Source: Bdellovibrionaceae bacterium UBA2316 (GTDB lineage Bacteria; Bdellovibrionota; Bdellovibrionia; Bdellovibrionales; Bdellovibrionaceae). Taken from it: a stretch of 63,971 nt of DNA. The notes below the pieces were generated by a model. That model saw nothing but the letters and a program-made list of their open reading frames with translations, was not told where the DNA came from and ran no database searches. This document shows positions 35,916 through 45,393 of this stretch, in pieces. Each line of letters starts with the position of its first letter. The first letter of the stretch is position 1. Position numbers and translations under genes: made by a program. Location of the stretch: positions 1 to 63,971 of the forward strand of contig DDVI01000094.1 in NCBI GenBank assembly GCA_002345205.1, in the 5' to 3' direction.

Positions 35916-37331
35916 TTGTCACACGCAAATCGCATTAAAAATTTCATTGCCCAGTACAAGAGTGAAGTTGAATTTTTAGGAATAAAATACGTCACGGAAA
36001 AAACAACCTACATGGCGGTTCGTAACGAACTATCTGAAGGTATCTCGACACAAATCGATTCTGGAGTCCGATTTGAAGTAATGTTCAATCAGCATATCGG
36101 TTATGCGTCGACGACAGATTTATCTGAAGATGGTTTACGACGCGCATTTGACTTTGCGAAAAACCAAACTAAATATCTGAGCACGCACAAAGCCTACCCA
36201 TTTGCGAATACTATTCGCCCACGCGCAGAAGGCACTTATCGTTCGCAAATTCAAAAACCTTTAGACACATTATCTCTGGTAGAAATTCAAACAGTCTTGC
36301 GTGATTGTACTCAACGAATGAAGGAGTCGCCTCTTATTTTTTATCGTTCCGCAAGTGCATCTATTGTCGAAACAGAGGAAATCAAATGGGACTCGCACGG
36401 TTCAGAATGGTTACAAAATTTTTCTATCGTAAATTTAGATTTAGTCGTACGCGCGCAGGATCAAGGCGATATCCAGACACGTTCACACAATCTATGTTTA
36501 CAAACCGGAGCTGAAGTTTTCTTACGTAGTCTTTTGTTCCCTCTTTCCGACCAAATCACCAAAGAGGTTGTAGACTTAATTCATGCTCCCGCGTGTCCTA
36601 CTGAAGTTCGAGATCTGCTGGTCTCCCCTGATCAAATGGCATTACAGATTCACGAAACCGTAGGCCATCCTTTGGAAATCGACCGAATTCTAGGTGATGA
36701 GCGCAATTATGCCGGATGGTCATTTGTTCGAATGGAAGACTTTGGTCATTTAAAGTTTGGCACGAGTAAAATGAATATTACGTTTGAACCCGATCGATTT
36801 TCAGAACTCGCTTCCTATAAGTTCGACGATGCTGGCTTTAAAGGAGAGAAACAATACCTGATTAAAGATGGACTTCTGGTTCGCGGCTTAGGCAGTTTGG
36901 AATCTGCGGAACGCGGTCAAACTCTTCCCGTAGCAAACTCCCGCTCGAGCTCTTGGAACCGTCCACCCATCGACCGGATGGCTAACCTAAATCTGGAGCA
37001 TGGCTCAACGGCACTAAAAGATATGATTGCAAAAGTTGAAAAAGGTATTTGGGTTTCTACAAACAGATCTTGGTCGATCGATGATTACCGTCGTAAATTT
37101 CAATTCGGCTGTGAGTACGGAATCTTGATCGAGGATGGTCAGCTTAAGGGCGTAGTTAAAAATCCTAATTACCATGGAGTTAGCGTTCCATTCTGGAATA
37201 AATTAGCCGAGATCAGCAATGAATCCGGCGTATACGGCTCTTACTATTGCGGTAAAGGCGAGCCAAATCAGCTGATTCGTGTCGGCCACACCTCACCTTA
37301 CTGTTTGTTTAAAGACGTGGAGATATTTTAA
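35916..37331 (+). CDS. tldD: TldD-type metallopeptidase subunit
   Basis: The 471-residue protein carries the HExxxH zinc motif IHETVGHPLEID (His246, Glu247, His251) characteristic of TldD. TldD forms a heterodimer with TldE/PmbA and trims unfolded peptides. A TTG start with GGGG seven bases upstream is used. The partner gene follows after one base, so the complex is likely made from one transcript. Confidence 0.88.
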   Translation: MSHANRIKNFIAQYKSEVEFLGIKYVTEKTTYMAVRNELSEGISTQIDSGVRFEVMFNQHIGYASTTDLSEDGLRRAFDFAKNQTKYLSTHKAYPFANTIRPRAEGTYRSQIQKPLDTLSLVEIQTVLRDCTQRMKESPLIFYRSASASIVETEEIKWDSHGSEWLQNFSIVNLDLVVRAQDQGDIQTRSHNLCLQTGAEVFLRSLLFPLSDQITKEVVDLIHAPACPTEVRDLLVSPDQMALQIHETVGHPLEIDRILGDERNYAGWSFVRMEDFGHLKFGTSKMNITFEPDRFSELASYKFDDAGFKGEKQYLIKDGLLVRGLGSLESAERGQTLPVANSRSSSWNRPPIDRMANLNLEHGSTALKDMIAKVEKGIWVSTNRSWSIDDYRRKFQFGCEYGILIEDGQLKGVVKNPNYHGVSVPFWNKLAEISNESGVYGSYYCGKGEPNQLIRVGHTSPYCLFKDVEIF

Positions 37332-37332
37332 A

Positions 37333-38679
37333 ATGTCTATGAAAAATTCTTATCTTGAAAAAACCATTAGAAGTTTTCATCACTGCGCCGACTGGATCTT
37401 TCTCAATAGTCCTTCGGGAGCATCAGCTACGGTATCTCTTGATGCAGAAAGCTCGCTATTTGTTCGCTTCAACAATCACCGCGTACGCCAGAATATTCAG
37501 GTCGAACAAGCAACGGCCAAGATTCTATTAACATGGCAACAGAAATCGTATCGATTTAGTTTCTCGATAACTAACCATCCCGACGAAGACTTAAAAAAAA
37601 TAAAAGTTCCATTTCTAAAAATTATTAAAGACTGGGATAACTTGTTATCCGAAAATGTCGATTTTAAAATCACGCCTAAGCAATCCTCTTCTTCTTATCT
37701 GTGGAGCGAGCACAATCCGAATCCTATTTTAGACTTTGTTGCTAAAGCTACCTCTCACGTAGATTTTACGGGCCTAATGACCATCGGTCCGGTTTTAAGC
37801 TGCGTACGCAACTCAAATGGTGTTAGCCACGAATTCTTAACCGAGCTAGTTACAATTGATTATTCACTGTATGACGGACCCCGTGCTGCAAAGGGATTAT
37901 ATTCGTCCCGCGACTGGAATGAACATAAGTTTATGCAACAGCTACGGCAGACGCAGTCATTACTTGAAATGATGAAAAAACCAAAGGTCGAGCTGACTCC
38001 GGATACGTATCGCGTCTACTTAGGCCCCGGAGCCGTGTCAGAAATGGCACAAATGCTTAACTGGGGAGCCGTTAGTCAACGCTCCTACAGATTAGGCAGA
38101 AATCCTTTAAAACGCTTGATCGAAAAAGAGACCGAACTCTCACCACTCTTTTCCGTTTCTGAAGACTTCTCACTGGGAATGGGACCGCAGTTTAATAGCC
38201 TGGGCGAAAAATCGCCGCCGCTCATTCCTATTATTCAAAAAGGTAATCTTATGAATCTATTTACCTCCACTAAAAGCGCCATTGAATTCAGTGTAGAAAG
38301 TAATTTAGCCGAAGAGGACGAAGGCTTCCGTTCTATGAGTATTGACACAGGCGCACTGAAGCGTGAAGACATACTACCGGCTTTAGGCACCGGTATCTTC
38401 ATCTCGAATCTACACTATTTAAACTGGTCTAACCCCATGGACGCGCGAATTACGGGCATGACTCGTTATGCCTGCTTTTGGGTAGAAAAGGGGCAGATTC
38501 AAGGACCTATCGTTGACCTACGCTTTGACGACACTTTATTTGATTTATGGGGACAGGAGCTAGAAGCCGTCACAGATTTTTCTGAACTTGAGCCGCAGAC
38601 TACAACCTACTTCCAAAGACATTTAGGTGGCAAAAGAGTGCCAGGTATGTTAATTAAAAAAATGAAATTTACTTTATAA
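37333..38679 (+). CDS. pmbA: TldE/PmbA-type subunit
   Basis: The 448-residue protein shows the TldE/PmbA pattern (VSLDAESSLFVRFNNHRVRQN near the start, DTGALKREDILPALGTGIFI, MTRYACFWVEKGQIQGPI) and lacks the HExxxH zinc motif found in the TldD gene upstream. This is expected of the non-catalytic partner. The ATG lies one base after the tldD stop. A longer in-frame reading starting at 37279 would overlap tldD and is unlikely. Confidence 0.84.
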   Translation: MSMKNSYLEKTIRSFHHCADWIFLNSPSGASATVSLDAESSLFVRFNNHRVRQNIQVEQATAKILLTWQQKSYRFSFSITNHPDEDLKKIKVPFLKIIKDWDNLLSENVDFKITPKQSSSSYLWSEHNPNPILDFVAKATSHVDFTGLMTIGPVLSCVRNSNGVSHEFLTELVTIDYSLYDGPRAAKGLYSSRDWNEHKFMQQLRQTQSLLEMMKKPKVELTPDTYRVYLGPGAVSEMAQMLNWGAVSQRSYRLGRNPLKRLIEKETELSPLFSVSEDFSLGMGPQFNSLGEKSPPLIPIIQKGNLMNLFTSTKSAIEFSVESNLAEEDEGFRSMSIDTGALKREDILPALGTGIFISNLHYLNWSNPMDARITGMTRYACFWVEKGQIQGPIVDLRFDDTLFDLWGQELEAVTDFSELEPQTTTYFQRHLGGKRVPGMLIKKMKFTL

Positions 38680-38723
38680 TATACGTTCTTAAACCCTTAT
38701 CGTTCTAAAACAAAGGAGTCGCT

Positions 38724-39164
38724 ATGGAATCTTGGTTTCAAAGCATGAAGACGAAGTTATCTCAACAAATCAGCAAAAGTGTTCAAGTAAAAAAAATGGT
38801 CACTGAGTTAAATCAGTTAAACAAGGAATTTGCGTCTAAGAAAAAGCAAATTAATAGTTTCTTGAATGTTGAAAAAGATAAAACTGTAAAACAAGCTCAA
38901 GATAAATATCACTCATTACTGAAGCAGATCAATTTGACTCAAAAACAACTAGATAAAGATGTTCGCAAGACAGTTCAGCAAATTAAAAAGTCGGCGTGGG
39001 ATATTGAAAAAAATCTTGAAAGCTATAAAGAAAAATTAATGGCGCAAAAAAGCAAAGTAGAAAAGAAATTTTCAAAACTGCAAAATAGTGCCAGCAAAAA
39101 AACTACAAAGAAAGCTACTCGCTCTAAAAAAGCGTCTCGTCGTACAACAACTAAATCAGTTTAA
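38724..39164 (+). CDS. basic coiled-coil protein with histone H1-like tail
   Basis: The 146-residue protein is a long helix: residues 1-115 are rich in Lys, Gln and Glu with heptad-like Leu/Ile/Val spacing. Residues 116-146 are a Lys/Arg/Ser/Thr tail (KKTTKKATRSKKASRR) resembling bacterial histone H1-like or AlgP-type DNA-binding tails. AAGGAG lies seven bases before the ATG. It sits 15 bases before gcvP, so it shares that transcript. Nucleoid or RNA binding is plausible but unproven. Confidence 0.7.
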   Translation: MESWFQSMKTKLSQQISKSVQVKKMVTELNQLNKEFASKKKQINSFLNVEKDKTVKQAQDKYHSLLKQINLTQKQLDKDVRKTVQQIKKSAWDIEKNLESYKEKLMAQKSKVEKKFSKLQNSASKKTTKKATRSKKASRRTTTKSV

Positions 39165-39179
39165 AGAAGGACTGACCTC

Positions 39180-42041
39180 ATGATAAACACTCACAGCGAA
39201 TTTGAATCAAGACATATCGGACCAAATGAAAATGACCTTAAAGCCATGCTGAACGAAATTGGCTTTTCGAATTTAGATGATCTAGCTAGACAAGTAGTTC
39301 CAAAGACGATCTTGAATACAAATACGATGAGTGTGGGTGGCGGCGTTTCGGAAGCGGAACTTTTGCAGAACCTAAAAAAGATCATGTCTGAAAATAAGCT
39401 TTACAAAAATATGATTGGCCAAGGCTACTATGGCACGTTTACTCCGACGATCATTCAAAGAAATATCTTGGAAAACCCAGTATGGTACACGGCCTACACA
39501 CCCTACCAAGCGGAAATCTCGCAAGGTCGTTTGGAATCATTGTTAAATTTCCAAACCATGGTTGCGGACTTAACCAAGATGGAAATTGCTAATGCGTCTT
39601 TGCTTGATGAAGCAACCGCAGCAGCTGAAGCGATGTCCATGGCCTACCATTTAGCGAAAAATCCTTCTGATGTTTTCGTTGTGTCTCCAAAAATGCACCC
39701 GCAAGTAATTGAAGTATTAAAAACTCGATGCGAGCCTCTAGGTTTGAAATTGAAACTAGAAGACCCCCGCACGACTGATTTTTCCGTAAAACCATTTGCG
39801 ATATTTGTTCAGTACCCTGATACAGAAGGCCATATCGAAGACTTCAAAGCCTTATCTGAAACTGCTCATCAAAATGGAAGCATCGTGTGCGCAGGTACCG
39901 ATCTTCTGGCATTGACTGTCCTGACGCCTCCAGGTGAATGGGGTGCCGATATTGTTTACGGAAACTCACAACGTTTTGGTGTACCACTAGGTTACGGCGG
40001 TCCTCACGCTGCGTTTTTAGCGTGCCGCGAAGCTCACAAACGTAATATCCCAGGCCGTATCATCGGAGTAAGCAAAGATTCTCAAAATCAAACCGCCCTT
40101 CGAATGGCTTTACAAACTCGCGAACAACATATTCGCCGTGAAAAAGCGACGTCGAACATCTGCACAGCTCAAGTGTTACTCGCCAACATGGCGGCGATGT
40201 ACGCCGTTTACCATGGCCCAAAGGGCCTTCGTAATATTGCAGAACGAGTGGCGACTCTAACGGGTGCAACTGCCAATGGCTTACGTGAAATGGGTTTCAC
40301 GATTTCTAACAGTTCTTTCTTTGATACATTAACTATCGAGGTCGACAACGCTGAAGCGGTATTAAACACAGGCTATGCTCAGCAATATAACTTCCGCATG
40401 GTTTCTAAAAACAAAGTCGGTATCTCGTTCGACGAAACGTGTACTGTATCAACTGTAAATGATGTTTTAGCGATGTTTGCAAAGCATGCTAAAAAACCAG
40501 CATCTTTAACATTCGATAAAGTAAAGCCACCGACGGCGGCTTCTTGGTCAGCGTACTTTAGTCGTAAATCAGAATACATGACTCATGAGACATTTAACTC
40601 GTACCACACAGAAACTGAATTGCTTCGCTATATCCACCGTCTTCAAAACAAGGACTTCACATTAACTCATTCGATGATACCGCTTGGTTCATGTACAATG
40701 AAACTAAATGCGACGACGGAATTAGTTCCTGTATCATGGCCAGAAGTAAATCAACTTCACCCGTTTGCACCGATATCGCAAACACAAGGTTACATGAAGA
40801 TGATCCAAGACCTGGAAAGCAAATTATGTGCGATCACTGGTTTTTCAGCAGTGTCATTACAGCCAAATGCTGGATCTCAAGGGGAATATGCAGGACTATT
40901 AGTTATTCGTGAATACTATCGTTCTAAAAATCAATCGAATCGTAACATCTGTTTAATTCCCGCATCTGCACATGGAACGAACCCGGCATCAGCGGTGATG
41001 GCTGGTATGAAAGTCGTTCTGGTTCTGTGCGACGATCAAGGTAACGTAGACGTTGCTGATTTAAAGAAAAAAGCAGAAGAGTACAAAAATGATCTAGCCG
41101 CATTGATGGTAACCTATCCGTCAACTCATGGCGTGTTTGAAGAACAAATTACTGAAATTTGCAAAATCATTCACGACAACGGCGGCCAAGTTTACATGGA
41201 TGGCGCAAACCTAAATGCACTTGTTGGTTTAGCTCGCCCGGGTGAGTTTGGCCCTGACGTTTCCCATATGAACTTACATAAAACATTTGCGATTCCGCAC
41301 GGTGGTGGTGGACCAGGTGTAGGACCGATTGGGGTTCGCGAACATTTACAAGACTTCCTGCCTCGCTTAACGAGTGTTCCAGAAAGTGGACCAGCAAAGG
41401 GTATCACATCTACGACCGCGGCTCCTTGGGGCAGCGCTAGCATTTTGCCAATCTCTTGGGCGTACATCACAATGATGGGCTCTGAAGGGTTAAAGAAAGC
41501 AACGTTAGTCAGCATCCTAAGCGCGAACTACATCGCAAAACGTTTAAGCCCCTACTTTCCAGTTTTATACAAAGGCCGTGAAGGGTTAGTGGCTCATGAA
41601 TGTATTATTGATTTACGACCAGCCAAGAAAACGTCCGGTGTAGACGTAACAGACGTTGCCAAACGCTTGATGGACTACGGCTTCCACGCCCCAACTATGA
41701 GTTTCCCAGTCGCGGGAACATTGATGATCGAGCCAACCGAGAGTGAATCTAAAGCCGAAGTAGATCGTTTCATTGATTCCATGATTCAAATCCATGCGGA
41801 AATCAAAGCCGTCGAAACAGGAAAATATTCGCTAGAGAAAAGTCCTTTATTCAATGCACCTCACACTGCACAAATGGTAATCAAAACTGAGTGGAATTTC
41901 CCTTACTCACGTGAAGAAGCGGCATATCCAAAACCGTGGATTCGCCAAAACAAAATGTGGCCATCGGTGGCGCGAATCGACAATGCGTACGGAGACAAAA
42001 ATTTGGTTTGTTCATGTGCGCCTATTGACAGCTATAAATAA
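39180..42041 (+). CDS. gcvP: glycine dehydrogenase (decarboxylating), P-protein
   Basis: The 953-residue PLP enzyme of the glycine cleavage complex decarboxylates glycine and passes the aminomethyl group to the lipoyl arm of GcvH. The N- and C-terminal halves are both present, as in the fused form. The PLP lysine is Lys701 in HMNLHKTFAIPHGGGGPG. The start motif FESRHIGPNENDL is typical. AAGGA lies nine bases upstream. gcvT and gcvH are about 10 kb away rather than adjacent. The stop overlaps the next gene (TAATG). Confidence 0.96.
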   Translation: MINTHSEFESRHIGPNENDLKAMLNEIGFSNLDDLARQVVPKTILNTNTMSVGGGVSEAELLQNLKKIMSENKLYKNMIGQGYYGTFTPTIIQRNILENPVWYTAYTPYQAEISQGRLESLLNFQTMVADLTKMEIANASLLDEATAAAEAMSMAYHLAKNPSDVFVVSPKMHPQVIEVLKTRCEPLGLKLKLEDPRTTDFSVKPFAIFVQYPDTEGHIEDFKALSETAHQNGSIVCAGTDLLALTVLTPPGEWGADIVYGNSQRFGVPLGYGGPHAAFLACREAHKRNIPGRIIGVSKDSQNQTALRMALQTREQHIRREKATSNICTAQVLLANMAAMYAVYHGPKGLRNIAERVATLTGATANGLREMGFTISNSSFFDTLTIEVDNAEAVLNTGYAQQYNFRMVSKNKVGISFDETCTVSTVNDVLAMFAKHAKKPASLTFDKVKPPTAASWSAYFSRKSEYMTHETFNSYHTETELLRYIHRLQNKDFTLTHSMIPLGSCTMKLNATTELVPVSWPEVNQLHPFAPISQTQGYMKMIQDLESKLCAITGFSAVSLQPNAGSQGEYAGLLVIREYYRSKNQSNRNICLIPASAHGTNPASAVMAGMKVVLVLCDDQGNVDVADLKKKAEEYKNDLAALMVTYPSTHGVFEEQITEICKIIHDNGGQVYMDGANLNALVGLARPGEFGPDVSHMNLHKTFAIPHGGGGPGVGPIGVREHLQDFLPRLTSVPESGPAKGITSTTAAPWGSASILPISWAYITMMGSEGLKKATLVSILSANYIAKRLSPYFPVLYKGREGLVAHECIIDLRPAKKTSGVDVTDVAKRLMDYGFHAPTMSFPVAGTLMIEPTESESKAEVDRFIDSMIQIHAEIKAVETGKYSLEKSPLFNAPHTAQMVIKTEWNFPYSREEAAYPKPWIRQNKMWPSVARIDNAYGDKNLVCSCAPIDSYK

Positions 42042-43069
42042 TGAATAGAATCCTCTTCATTCGACTCGACAAAATTGGCGATCTCGTCTGCACCCTGTGC
42101 GCAGACGATCACCCTAGTTTGAAAGAGGATTCAAAGCACTGGCTGATTTCCAAAAACCTAGAATTTATTCCAGAACACGCAGTTCCTAAACGCAAATACT
42201 CGTCGCTAACTAAAGATTGGCAAGGCTTTAAAGACCTCTATCAAATTTTAAAAGATAGTTATTTTGATGCCTCTGTTAGCTTTCAATGTCCATGGTGGGT
42301 ACATTTTCTTTTGTTTTACTTTCGCATTCCTATTCGCGTAGGGGTGCTATCTAAATGGCATTCCTTTTTATTTCTAAATGCGGGACTACGCCAAAAACGA
42401 TCCCATGCTGAACTTCATGAAAGCGATTACAATTTTCAACTTGTTCAGGTTTTAGCCGAAAAACTTCACGGTACCAAAATCACATCGCTACCAACGCCAG
42501 TATTACAATTGGAAGCCGGTACAAACGAAATCCTGCTTCATAAATGGCACCTAAAAGATCATTCTTACTTTATCGTTCATCCGGGTATGGCAGGAAGCTC
42601 GTTAAACTGGCCGCAAGATCGTTACGTACAATTTATTTCTGATTTTCACGGAGCTTACCCAGATTTGAAAATAGTGATGACCGGAACGACTGCGGACTCT
42701 GAATACTTGGATCAAATTCTGTCTCGCTTTGAAGGCAAAGATTTCTTCTTAAGCCTGCAAGGCAAAGTTAATAGTTTTGAATTGTTAAGCCTGTTGAGCT
42801 CAAGTGCCGGGATTCTGGCTCCCAGCACGGGCGTCCTACATCTTGCAGCGTCCTTGGGCGTTCCTTCGTTTGGCATTTTTTCGCCGATTAAAGTGCAACA
42901 CCCAACACGCTGGGCGCCTCGGGGCCAGGTGACCAAAACCTACCTGCCGACCGTTCAATGCCCCGCTAAACATCATTGCCTTAAAGAAAAATGCCCTCAT
43001 TTCAATTGCATGGATACGCTTGATTTATTCGATGATTTTAAAACTGATTTTGATAAAACTCGTGGATAG
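42041..43069 (+). CDS. heptosyltransferase-like GT9 glycosyltransferase
   Basis: The N-terminus NRILFIRLDKIGDLV and the C-terminal donor-site region with HPGMAGSSLNWP, LAPSTGVLHLAASLGVPSFGIF and HPTRWAPRG are hallmarks of ADP-heptose:LPS heptosyltransferases. It likely adds heptose to the lipopolysaccharide core on the cytoplasmic face. The C-terminal CPAKHHCLKEKCPHFNCM cysteine cluster also occurs in some family members. Translation is coupled to gcvP by a one-base overlap, which looks fortuitous in function. Confidence 0.87.
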   Translation: MNRILFIRLDKIGDLVCTLCADDHPSLKEDSKHWLISKNLEFIPEHAVPKRKYSSLTKDWQGFKDLYQILKDSYFDASVSFQCPWWVHFLLFYFRIPIRVGVLSKWHSFLFLNAGLRQKRSHAELHESDYNFQLVQVLAEKLHGTKITSLPTPVLQLEAGTNEILLHKWHLKDHSYFIVHPGMAGSSLNWPQDRYVQFISDFHGAYPDLKIVMTGTTADSEYLDQILSRFEGKDFFLSLQGKVNSFELLSLLSSSAGILAPSTGVLHLAASLGVPSFGIFSPIKVQHPTRWAPRGQVTKTYLPTVQCPAKHHCLKEKCPHFNCMDTLDLFDDFKTDFDKTRG

Positions 43070-43080
43070 GAATTAACTAC

Positions 43081-44109
43081 GTGAAAATAAAAAGAGAATT
43101 TGAAATTCCCATCAAACTAGAAGTTGCGATCAATGAAAACTTAGGCGCGTATGGTTTAAGTCTTTCCGAATCAAAACGTATTGCTGCAGCCATTCAGTGG
43201 CAATCCGATTTTTATATCAATAATCCTAATCAGCAGACTCCGTGGAAAGAACAACGAGCCCAAATAGCTCAATGGGCCTATTACTTGCCACTTAATTTCT
43301 TGAGGAATTTAGCGGTACTGAATGAATTAAAAACACTTGTACCTTTTGATCAGCTTGAAGCCGCTTTTGATTACGGTGCCGGATTAGGCGCTTCATCGTG
43401 GGCTCTTCGACAGGCTGGATTTAAAGGTAAAATTACGATGTTCGATCGCCAAACACCACCGCCGGCAGCGGCTGCCGCTGTTACGGCTGATTTCGTTTCA
43501 CAATTTGAGCCACGCAATTACCGTAATCAGTTGGGAATTTTCTCCTACAGTTTAACAGAAATCCCTAATAGAAATGACCTGTTGAATCAATTTTCCCAGG
43601 TGGTTATCATTGAGCCATCGACACAAACAGAGGGACGCCGCCTATCAGAAACTCGAAAATTTCTAATTGAAAACGATTTCGATATTCTAGCACCATGCAC
43701 ACATCAAGGTGCGTGTCCGTTGATCGTGCACTCACAAAAAGATTGGTGTCATGATCGCATTCTATTTAAGAAACCAACATGGATGGATAAAATTGAAAAA
43801 AACCTACCATTTCGAAATGATAGCCTAACGTTCTCGTATTTGATTGCCTTTAAAAAAGGCGCCATGAAGCCAGAATGGAGGCGCTCTCAAACGCGCATTC
43901 AAGCGCGATTAACAGGTGATATACTGCCAGAAAAGGGAAAAGATAAACAGTTGGTGTGCTTTGATGAGCGACGTTTATTTTTAACTTGGATGCACAAAAA
44001 CAAGATCGATCAAACTCTTCCACGGGGTGGCCGAGTCGAAATACCTGACGATATAGAGATAGTGGCTAACGAAGTCCGTTTAAAAAAGGAAATTCAATAC
44101 CTCCCATAA
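43081..44109 (+). CDS. Rsm22/METTL17-like ribosome-associated methyltransferase-fold protein
   Basis: The 342-residue protein has an SAM-binding-type motif (FDYGAGLGASSWALR) and the Rsm22 family signature ILAPCTHQGACPL followed by DWCHDR. Cys206, Cys212, Cys223 and Cys293 could ligate the 4Fe-4S cluster described for Rsm22/METTL17. Family members assist small ribosomal subunit assembly; activity as a true methyltransferase is uncertain. The start is GTG, eleven bases after the GT9 gene stop. Confidence 0.78.
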   Translation: MKIKREFEIPIKLEVAINENLGAYGLSLSESKRIAAAIQWQSDFYINNPNQQTPWKEQRAQIAQWAYYLPLNFLRNLAVLNELKTLVPFDQLEAAFDYGAGLGASSWALRQAGFKGKITMFDRQTPPPAAAAAVTADFVSQFEPRNYRNQLGIFSYSLTEIPNRNDLLNQFSQVVIIEPSTQTEGRRLSETRKFLIENDFDILAPCTHQGACPLIVHSQKDWCHDRILFKKPTWMDKIEKNLPFRNDSLTFSYLIAFKKGAMKPEWRRSQTRIQARLTGDILPEKGKDKQLVCFDERRLFLTWMHKNKIDQTLPRGGRVEIPDDIEIVANEVRLKKEIQYLP

Positions 44110-44259
44110 GAATTTTTTGAACTTTGGTTCTTGCCTTTTAGATACCCCCTGGACATTATCCTACTGCCGCAAAATTTAACAGTGTTCGGCCCTGCTAACT
44201 AAGCAGATTAATACGGATTTTCCAATGGGGGCATCAAGGATTATCTTGGTGGAAAAAAT

Positions 44260-45363
44260 ATGGTTAACGTGACAACTAAGGGGATTATTTTAAGTCTATT
44301 TTTCTCGGTGTTTGCATTCGCAAAATACACGCAGGAAGCCTACTACATTTATGGCAAGCAAAACCTACGCTATTTTGCTCCCTACAAAGAACTTACAATC
44401 GATCACGTGACGGCCTCAGGTTTTGAGGTTTACGGCCCTAAAGGTTTAGGCCAATTCATCACACGCGCTAACATCCGCGCCGCTGTTTTAGATACGAAAG
44501 CCTCTATCTCTCGCGCTAAATACCCAACTCCGGAAGAAACAGCTCAACGAATTCAAATGGCCGTTTCCAAATTCCCGCAAATCGCACAAATGACGTCGAT
44601 TGGAAAATCAGTTAAAGGCCGTGACTTATGGGTTGTTAAAATATCTAAAAATGCTCGCGTGAACGACAACAGGCCAGAATTTAAATACATCGCTAACATG
44701 CATGGTGATGAAATTATGGGCCGAGAGTTAATGGTTTTATTAATCGAAGACCTTTTATCTAACTACGGCAAAGATGCGTACTTAACAAAACTAGTAGATA
44801 CAACTCAGATTTACATCCTTCCTTCCATGAATCCAGACGGCGCTGCCCTAATTCAACGTGGTAATGCAAATTGGGTGGATTTAAATCGTGATTTCCCTGA
44901 TTTTTCTGAAAAAGGAAATGATCAAAACACGATGCAGGGTCGCGCAGTGGAAACACAAGCGATTATGAAATGGCAAGCGTCTCGTAAATTTCAATTGTCA
45001 GCTAACTATCACGGTGGCGCGGAAGTTATAAGTCTTCCTTTCGATACCATTCCAGACAAATTTCCTCTAACAGATCTAGTTAATGGCTTGGGCATAGAAT
45101 ACGCAACAAATGCGCCTTACATTGGTGCTTCTAAAGTTTTCAAAAATGGTATCACAAATGGTTACGCATGGTATGAAATCAATGGTGGTATGCAAGACTG
45201 GAGCTGGCATTGGTATAAAGACCTTCAAATTACCGTTGAATTGTCTAACCAAAAATATCCAGATCCTTCGACTATTCCATACTACTATCAACAAAACAGA
45301 AAGGCTTTGATTGCGTACATCGCTCGTGTTCACACGATCAACCAAAGCCGCATGGTAAGATAA
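44260..45363 (+). CDS. secreted M14 zinc carboxypeptidase
   Basis: The 367-residue protein has a signal peptide (residues 1-21) and the metallocarboxypeptidase site: zinc ligands HGDE (His148, Glu151) and His251 in ANYHGGAEV, the arginine of VDLNRDFPD, and catalytic Glu327 in ITVELSNQKYP. The LNRDFPD and KYP motifs are of the carboxypeptidase N/E/D subfamily, which removes C-terminal basic residues. It lies 30 bases before a secreted subtilase and may work with it in extracellular or prey protein digestion (inference). Confidence 0.92.
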   Translation: MVNVTTKGIILSLFFSVFAFAKYTQEAYYIYGKQNLRYFAPYKELTIDHVTASGFEVYGPKGLGQFITRANIRAAVLDTKASISRAKYPTPEETAQRIQMAVSKFPQIAQMTSIGKSVKGRDLWVVKISKNARVNDNRPEFKYIANMHGDEIMGRELMVLLIEDLLSNYGKDAYLTKLVDTTQIYILPSMNPDGAALIQRGNANWVDLNRDFPDFSEKGNDQNTMQGRAVETQAIMKWQASRKFQLSANYHGGAEVISLPFDTIPDKFPLTDLVNGLGIEYATNAPYIGASKVFKNGITNGYAWYEINGGMQDWSWHWYKDLQITVELSNQKYPDPSTIPYYYQQNRKALIAYIARVHTINQSRMVR

Positions 45364-45393
45364 ATAGATTTTCATTAATTAAAAGGGGTTCAA

